Assembly: GCA_900128565.1 (NCBI GenBank)
Contig: LT636097.1
Span: forward strand, 1 to 16,092
From: Stramenopiles sp. TOSAG23-6
Lineage: Eukaryota > Sar
Length of the DNA: 16,092 bases
Reading direction: 5' to 3'
Part shown: piece by piece, positions 1-6,400 of the stretch
Numbering within the stretch: position 1 is the stretch's first letter
Layout of the letters: each line of letters begins with the position of its first letter
Program-made: the position numbers and the translations under genes
Notes under the pieces: model-generated
Told to the model about the DNA's origin: nothing
Seen by the model: only the letters and a program-made list of their open reading frames with translations
Database searches by the model: none

Positions 1-240
1 ACATCCTTTGGTATTGAACCAGATAGTTTGTTGTCTTCCAAGGACAAAGTTTCGAGATAAAAAAAACGCATTCATGAACTTGAACAACAGCTCGGTGAAG
101 CAAACGAAATGTTTCGTGAATGTAAAGTAGAGCTTGCTGAAGAGCAACATCGAAGAGATAGGAGATCCGTAACGAAAATCATTTTGTGGTATCCCATTCA
201 TGGTAACGTCACTCAGGTTAGGATGACTTCCGATGGATAA
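1..240 (+). pseudogene. Broken coiled-coil frame fragment
   Basis: Plus frame 1 reads as a charged coiled coil from about 61 to 177, with heptad-like spacing (segment RIHELEQQLGEANEMF and on). It is interrupted by an in-frame TAA at 58-60, next to a run of A, and ends at TAA 238-240. The amino-acid content looks more protein-like than chance. It could be the last exon of an upstream gene with a sequencing indel in the A-run, a decayed gene, or merely the antisense shadow of the minus-strand ORF. No family is assigned. Confidence 0.28.
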
Positions 241-441
241 CCCTGGACAAAATAATTTGCTTTGAGACATTTGTGTGTCGTATTGTTGAATGTCAGCTGG
301 ATTACTTTGTACATTGTTGTTGTTTTCAGGTATTTGTTGAGGTACACTTTGATTGCGTTGTGTAGTTTCGTTTTGTTGAGCATTTGTAAATTGAATGCAC
401 AAAAATATAAGAAAACACGAAACTATACACTGTATATACAT
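1..441 (-). CDS. Putative secreted Gln/Asn-rich protein, 3' part outside window
   Basis: An open minus-strand frame starts with the ATG at 441-439 and has no stop before the window edge (147 codons). The first 21 residues (MYIQCIVSCFLIFLCIQFTNA) form a convincing signal peptide with an AxA-like end, followed by a Gln/Asn/Thr-rich stretch to about residue 65. This matches the style of the other secreted low-complexity proteins in the window. The part after about residue 85 becomes Phe/Leu-rich and is codon-for-codon antisense to a plus-strand frame that reads as a charged coiled coil, so the gene may really end or be spliced near 190. A TATA-like stretch lies about 40 nt upstream (near 480). 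The family is not recognised. Export is inferred from the leader only. Confidence 0.45.
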   Translation of the reverse strand, partial: MYIQCIVSCFLIFLCIQFTNAQQNETTQRNQSVPQQIPENNNNVQSNPADIQQYDTQMSQSKLFCPGLSIGSHPNLSDVTMNGIPQNDFRYGSPISSMLLFSKLYFTFTKHFVCFTELLFKFMNAFFLSRNFVLGRQQTIWFNTKGC

Positions 442-1087
442 ACTTTAATGCCACGTAGAGAGAACGATATGGAAATGTTGTATAGTATGTCTTGAGTTTC
501 ACTTGTGTAAAGAGTTTTTGATTGATTTCTTATCAAAGATAAACACAACAACACACACACTTATAGTACGAGTCTAATATAATACTGTTACATATTTTCC
601 ATTTTCTTTTCGTCGATCTTGTTGTTTTTTTTATAACGTCTTTGTAATAATTTTTTCTTCTTCAAGAAACACGAAATCTGGAAACTTTTGTATGTACAAA
701 CCTGGTTTTACATAAATTTACAAATGGACACAATATGCCGGGCAAATTGGTCTTATGCAAATCTTTTATAAAACAAAATTAGAGAACTTTTTAATCATTC
801 CTAATGATAACATTTGACCACAACTTTCTCATAAAGTATATATCATCATCATCCAAGAAAGAATATGAAATAATAATTAAATTTTGCAGTGAGAGGAACC
901 GTCAATTATTTTCACGAAAAAACACGAAAAAACAAGAAAAATGTCAAATTTTTATACCGATCAGATGACCAAGGAACTTTACCTCAGGAACTCAGAATTT
1001 ACCTCGCGTGGTATCAATACTACCATTTGTATTATTGGAAACAAAATATACTTACACAAAATATTTTAAAATAGTATCAAAAGTATA
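442..1087. other. Intergenic region, no supported gene
   Basis: This AT-rich stretch holds a short AC microsatellite (about 545-560), poly-T tracts, an ATC run near 842-854, and a motif at 680-712 (CTGGAAACTT then ACAAACCTGG) that resembles one upstream of the ankyrin gene. A 61-codon frame at 889-1074 starts only at GTG and has no recognisable protein character. It is probably the 5' flank of the small membrane-protein gene at 1088. Confidence 0.5.
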
Positions 1088-1387
1088 ATGTGTCTTTGTG
1101 CAATGTGCGAATTAGCTTGCCTTCCACTAAAGTGTGTAAAAATGATTCTTACGAATTCTTGCAAACTTTTTGCATTTGTATTTTTTCTTCTATTCGGCGC
1201 ACTCTTCGTTATTGGATTGACAAAAAAACCAATTGATCTTGGACTGAAGGGGTTCCCGTTATATCTTATGGCTGTAATTTCAGGTGGGTTTTTTGCTTTA
1301 TTGATGCTATCATGTCTGATCACAAGATGCTGCAGACCAACTACAACTGTAGTCGTCCAAAGGACGAACCCTACGAGTATGGCTTAA
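1088..1387 (+). CDS. Small Cys-rich two-helix membrane protein
   Basis: This is a 99-residue protein of unknown family. The N-terminus carries cysteines at 2, 4, 7, 11, 16 and 25. A first hydrophobic helix spans about 27-44 and a second about 56-79, joined by a short loop with KKP and followed by Cys76 and Cys81-82. The tail is Thr/Val-rich and polar. Clustered cysteines beside membrane helices suggest S-palmitoylation, which is inference. A shorter start at Met19 (1142) would drop most N-terminal cysteines. It lies downstream of an AT-rich region and converges on the CFAP53-like gene with about 220 nt between the stops. The antisense frame at 1066-1323 is taken as its shadow. Length and the two clean helices favour a real gene, but no homolog was recognised. 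Confidence 0.5.
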   Translation: MCLCAMCELACLPLKCVKMILTNSCKLFAFVFFLLFGALFVIGLTKKPIDLGLKGFPLYLMAVISGGFFALLMLSCLITRCCRPTTTVVVQRTNPTSMA

Positions 1388-1606
1388 CCTTGTACAACAA
1401 CTATGAATGATATAAAATAATTTTGTTTTTCTTTAATTCTTTATACCTTATTTCCATCGTAAAAATCTAAATTAAACAGAAATATAAATGGACAAAATAT
1501 ATACATATAATGTAGGAAGCTATTATTTTAATTAAAAGCCGTAAAAATAACAAAATTTCAGCGAATACTGCTTTTTTAATTGAAACGTATATAATTTGTA
1601 AAACCT

Positions 1607-3037
1607 CTAATAATACCACTGTACCTTTTTACGCTTGTGATTTGGTACACCCAGATTAAGTTCGTATAATTTATCAATCTTTTTAGTATAAAGTTTAGCG
1701 GCTTCCTGCTCAAGACGAATACGTTCTTTTTCGTCTTCTCTTTCTTTTGCTCTTTTGACCTTTCTAGCCTCTATTTGTGCAGTTATAAATTTGCTACTTT
1801 CCAAACGCAAATCTTTTTTTCTTTGTACTTTAGCCTCAGCTTCTTTTATTTTGATTTGTGTATCTGCCAAAAGTTTTGTTGCAAAATTCATATTTTCTTC
1901 TTCTTCTTTTCTTCGTCTCTCAGCTTTCCATTTTATTTGAGATTGACGAGACTCATCAACTTCCCTCATTAATTTAGCTCTTGCATCTGCTTCAGCCTTC
2001 CATGTTTTTTCTCGTTTATTCCAGGCTTTGTCTTCCTCATCTCGGAGCAGTTGTTCCAAATATGAATCGTCTTGTTGCTCTTTGATCATCATTTGTTTTA
2101 GCATACCCTGATAATCTTTCATCTCCTTTTTGCGAGCAGCTTTTAAATCTTGCTCTTCTTTCTCCTTGGCTGCTTCTTTTTTTAGTACAGCATGTAAAAG
2201 TCTCAAATCTTCTGCTGCTTCTGCATCTCCTTTATGTGAATCCAGTTCTTTCTTATGTGCATTAAATATAGCTGTTTCGCGCTCGATCTCTGCTGCGTGG
2301 TCTCTTCGGGCTTGTTGTTTATCCAACTCAGCTTGGTTTTCTGCAGCCCACCTCGCACGCATTCGTGCCAATTCTTCAGCGTCTTCTTGTTCTTGACGAG
2401 CCTTTAAATAAGCCACCTCTTTCACTTGCGCGGCAAGCATTCTTTTTGTTAAATCAGAGCGTTCATCTAATACCGCCTGCTCCGCAAGTTCACGACGAAG
2501 AAGCTTCTCCTTGCGTTTCGCATACTCCTCCTCTTTCAAACGATCAGCTTGACGAACTGCTTCCTCTCGTTCTTCTTTCCACACTAACTGTTGCTTACGT
2601 TCTTGTGCCACACGTCGTGTCAACATGTTAGCTTGGTATGAACGAATCTCGTCAACACTATCACGCCACTGAATTGCGCGCAATCGTTCTACTTCTTTCA
2701 GACGATCTGTTTCTCTCTTCTCCTGAAGACTATTAGCATGACGGACTAGTCGTTCACGACGCTGTTCCATTGTCTCAAAGCTTGAAGCTAACTTATCAGC
2801 TAAAAACTCATTCTCAGCAGTAAGCAGTGACATTAACTCTCTACGTCTAACATTGAGCTTCCGTGCATACGCTGCTTTACGTGAAGCTAAACGTTTCTTT
2901 ACCTCCAACTTCTTCATCGCTTGTCCCGTTTTATTTTCCCATACTGCATAACCCATGGCAATTTTATCTCTGTTAAAGGATGCTTTCAACTGTGTACGTC
3001 TCGCTTCGCGTTCACGCGCTGCTGCAAATCCGTGCAT
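1607..3037 (-). CDS. CFAP53: CFAP53-like cilia/flagella protein (TPH-domain coiled coil)
   Basis: This intronless gene encodes 476 residues, nearly all Glu/Lys/Arg/Ala-rich alpha-helix of the trichohyalin-plectin-homology type found in axonemal proteins. The pattern RRxxLxxLLxxENE near residues 65-78, then a charged stretch with LQEKRETDRL near 104-113 and an ERKQQ segment, follows the layout of CFAP53/CCDC11. Vertebrate CFAP53 is slightly longer (about 510). Known CFAP53 proteins are microtubule-inner or axoneme/basal-body associated and help ciliary beating and assembly. MNS1 or another TPH protein is the main alternative. The start at 3037 (MHGFAAARERE) is preceded by AT-rich DNA, and the stop is TAG. 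The gene is divergent from the RhoGEF gene with a 364-nt shared upstream region. It implies a flagellated cell stage. Confidence 0.72.
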   Translation of the reverse strand: MHGFAAAREREARRTQLKASFNRDKIAMGYAVWENKTGQAMKKLEVKKRLASRKAAYARKLNVRRRELMSLLTAENEFLADKLASSFETMEQRRERLVRHANSLQEKRETDRLKEVERLRAIQWRDSVDEIRSYQANMLTRRVAQERKQQLVWKEEREEAVRQADRLKEEEYAKRKEKLLRRELAEQAVLDERSDLTKRMLAAQVKEVAYLKARQEQEDAEELARMRARWAAENQAELDKQQARRDHAAEIERETAIFNAHKKELDSHKGDAEAAEDLRLLHAVLKKEAAKEKEEQDLKAARKKEMKDYQGMLKQMMIKEQQDDSYLEQLLRDEEDKAWNKREKTWKAEADARAKLMREVDESRQSQIKWKAERRRKEEEENMNFATKLLADTQIKIKEAEAKVQRKKDLRLESSKFITAQIEARKVKRAKEREDEKERIRLEQEAAKLYTKKIDKLYELNLGVPNHKRKKVQWYY

Positions 3038-3401
3038 TTTACTATATTACAGTTTTAACAATGACCAACCTCCAAAGTCTGGAAGAATCTAAAAACTCAA
3101 AAGTGTTTCAAACCCAAAGAAATACTGTAGGAGTCTGAAAATCAAGAAGATTGACGATGTAACGTTACATCGAAAATGATACAATAGAACACGAAATCCC
3201 GTTTTTTTTATGGCCATTGCAATTATTTGAGTCGATGTCGATCGATGTCGAAGTCAAAAACTTCCTCATGGAATTAACCTTTCTTGGGACAAGCTAGTAT
3301 TGCTGTTATAATATTTTTCTACGAAAACAGCGACGAATCAAGACATTGCTTTACATCAACAACATTGATTGATTTAGATTATCTATCGGTAGTGTTTCAA
3401 T
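3038..3401. promoter_or_regulatory. Divergent intergenic region (CFAP53-like / RhoGEF-FYVE)
   Basis: The two genes are transcribed away from each other, so this 364-nt gap must hold both 5' flanks. It contains an imperfect GTCGATGTCGATCGATGTCG repeat near 3233-3252 and AT-rich runs on both sides. No clear TATA box or recognised factor site is visible. Confidence 0.4.
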
Positions 3402-6400
3402 ATGATTCCTGTGACGCCGAATCATAGGTTGTCTTCTCATAATGATTTTCACAGGGGTGCAGGAGGTAACGAAGAAAATCAGAACCCTAATGTGTTAGCT
3501 GCTGGAAGCGCCCGACCTAAAACTTCAGTTTTAATCGACGAAACTATAGCTTGTGGACCCAAATCTCTACATAATGTTACTGGTCGTCGTAAAACTTTAA
3601 AAAAGGAATCCCCGCGCACGATTCATTCAAACTCTTTTGATGAAATCGGTCCACCGTCCGGTCCGGTACCAGAAGACTCTTATTCTGATCTTACTGTGTT
3701 GACACAGACTACCACGAATACCCGTTCTCCGACTGCGTTGAAATTAATGAAACAGATGTTAGAAGAAGAAAGATACTTAGTCGCAGAGCTTACTGTAGTT
3801 AAAATGGAATTCCTTCAACCTCTTGAACAACAGGATACATCTTGGAAACAATCGTTGTTTAGAGAAGCGGAAATGGTGCTCTTTACATCAAGTTTTGAAC
3901 AAATATATCGTTTACATTCTAGATTATTGGCTGATCTCGAAGAACTTATGGGAATTTCTAACGATGGTACAGAAAACACTGACCCTATGTTTGGTGCCGT
4001 TGTTCTGAGGTATGCAAATTTATTTGAAATGTACAGAGAATATGTTTTTGCTTTAGAAACATTTCGTGCTTTTCTATGTCAAGGTGGAGGTTTCTTAAAA
4101 GATCGACCGAAAGTTCTTGAATTTTTTAGAGATTTTCGTCGGACTCAGAGAACACGCTTATTGGCGGAAGAGCAATCTGATCTGGAACGCTCAAATACTT
4201 TGAAAAAAGTATTTTCCATGCAGAATGATAAAGCGGTTGAAGCTGCTGCGAAACGTGAATTTACTGAATTGAATCGGCGCTCTGCAATGCGTGAAAAAAG
4301 TTCACGATTTTCAGCATTTGTAGGTAACAATAGAAATTATACTCTTCAACGTGATATAAAGCAGCGAAATGGGTCGTTTATGATCCAAGAAAAATCTTTA
4401 TCAAACCAAATGAATAGAAGTGACATAAAACACATTTCGACACGTTCTTCAGTATCCACCGCATCCTCCACACGATCATCTACATCGTTTTCGACAAACC
4501 GAAGTATCAAATATAAAGAAAATCAAGATACTCTAGAAAAAAATCAGCAACAACTTGAAGCCAATGGTGGTGCTTTGTATATATTTTTGAAATTAAGAGT
4601 TTCAAGAGTTGGAGAATATGTAAAGATTCTTCATTCGTTATTAGTAGCAACACCAGATGTATGTTTTATTTTTTTTCAATTTCGATTTTTTTTTCGTACG
4701 AAATTTCGTACCTAACAAATTTTGTTTTTTTTTGAAATATTTTTCCAAAATACATGATCATCCAGACCGTGCTGCAATAATAAAAGCAAAAGGCGCACTA
4801 GCCACAGCTCTTGTATCTGTTCATGTACGTTTTTCAATTCAATTTTAAATGTATAATATATTACTGTTTTCCAATTCAATTTTAAATGTATAATATATTA
4901 CTGTTTCTCAAAGGTGTTTTCAAAGATTTTGTACTTATTAAATCCAAATTTGATATATTTTGCCAAAATAAATGAGGCATCACAAAGTACGACAGAAAGA
5001 GATAAATTACGTGTGTTAGAGTCACAATTTTCTACTGATGTTAGTTTAATTAAAACCGGAAGACGATTGTATGTTTTATTTTTTTTAATTTCGAATTTAT
5101 TTTTTTTCGTACGAAATTTTGTATTTTTTGAAATATTTTTCCAAAATACTTAGTTTTAGCTGGTCAGTTAGAGAAGGAGTCTCGAAAACGACGTATCAAA
5201 TATCATGTAGGTTTATCCATCATTAACCCTAGTAACCCTAGGTGTATCCATCATTTTAATTTCAATTTTTTTTTCATACAAAATTGTATACCTAACAAAA
5301 ACAAGTTTGAAATATTTTCCATCAATACATTTCCATTTATTCAGTGATGTTTTGTTATATTCCTCTGGATCTGCAAAGAGTGGAGGATTTGCGTTGCATC
5401 GTGCAATGCCTCTGCTTCAAATGACCGTGAAAAATGTAGGTAACAAAAAACCATGCTCATTTCAAATTCTTGGTGCTGAAAAGTCGTTTACGTGTCATGT
5501 ACGTTTTCGAAATTGAATTGTTTACCTACTTTTTTTTAGTTTGAAAATTTTGTACCTAACAAATTTCGAAAGTAATATTTGTTTTACAATACATGCAAGT
5601 AGTGTACAAGAGAAACGACGATGGTTTCGTGCACTGAATCGTCATATTAACGAGTGCAAAGCCGAAGCGGGTGCTGAAGGAACTGAGACAGTTGTGGCTC
5701 CAGTTTGGACGAATGATTCTTCTGGATCGAATTGTAGTTTATGCGTTGCTGAGTTTACATTTCGACGACGTCGTCATCATTGTCGTAATTGTGGAGCCTT
5801 GGTTTGCTCAAATTGTTCTCAGGACCGTCGTGTTGTCCAACACATGTACGTTTTCATCATGAATTTCTAATTTATTTTTTTTTCATACGAAATTTTGTAC
5901 CTAAACAAAACAATAATGTATGAAATATTTTCCACAATATATTGACCCTGTGGAAGCNGTAAGAGTTTGCTCACAGTGTATGAACAAAATTTCCTTAAAG
6001 GAACGGGCCATGTATAGATGGGAATTGCGTTTGATGAAAGTACAGAATACTAACTTAAAAGGTGATCGAAGAGCATATGCTCATATTGATCTTTTACAAA
6101 CGTACCCACATCATACAACAACAAGTATGTCAGTGTCGGAGGCGGAGCTTGAAGCTGGTGATTCTACCGGAAGTATACCTTCTTCTTCTAGCAGTTCTAA
6201 AGGGACTAAAGTATCAAAAAATACATCGAAAAAGATTTCAAAATCATTACTACGTGGTGGACAATCTGTAATGGCAAAGATGTCGATGGGCTCTTCGAGA
6301 CCATCTAGTAATTCATCTTCATCAAGCTCATCAACGCTATCAACAATTAATTCTGTGTGGCGTGACGAGATTCATTCTTTTCCAGTAGAAGATCCATCTA

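Noticed and set aside
889-1074. 61-codon plus-strand frame before the small membrane protein
   Set aside because: It starts only at GTG in an AT-rich flank, with Lys/Asn/Tyr composition typical of translated AT-rich DNA and no motif.
1066-1323. Minus-strand 85-codon frame
   Set aside because: Antisense to the two-helix membrane protein; it has no domain, and the helices on the other strand are more convincing.
2130-2631. Ser/Cys-rich and Leu/Pro-rich plus-strand frames
   Set aside because: Antisense to the Glu/Lys/Arg-rich CFAP53-like coiled coil, which predicts exactly this composition.
4657-4753. Minor-spliceosome (U12) AT-AC intron
   Set aside because: The boundary can slide to AT...AC, but the 5' end lacks the ATATCCTT-type U12 donor and matches a U2 GTATGT donor instead; the TT-flanked copy does not fit either.
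5069-5153. Ordinary GT-AG splicing of intron 3 using TTAG
   Set aside because: An acceptor after 5153 leaves 53 nt in the exon and shifts the frame, losing the LAGQLEKE PH start.
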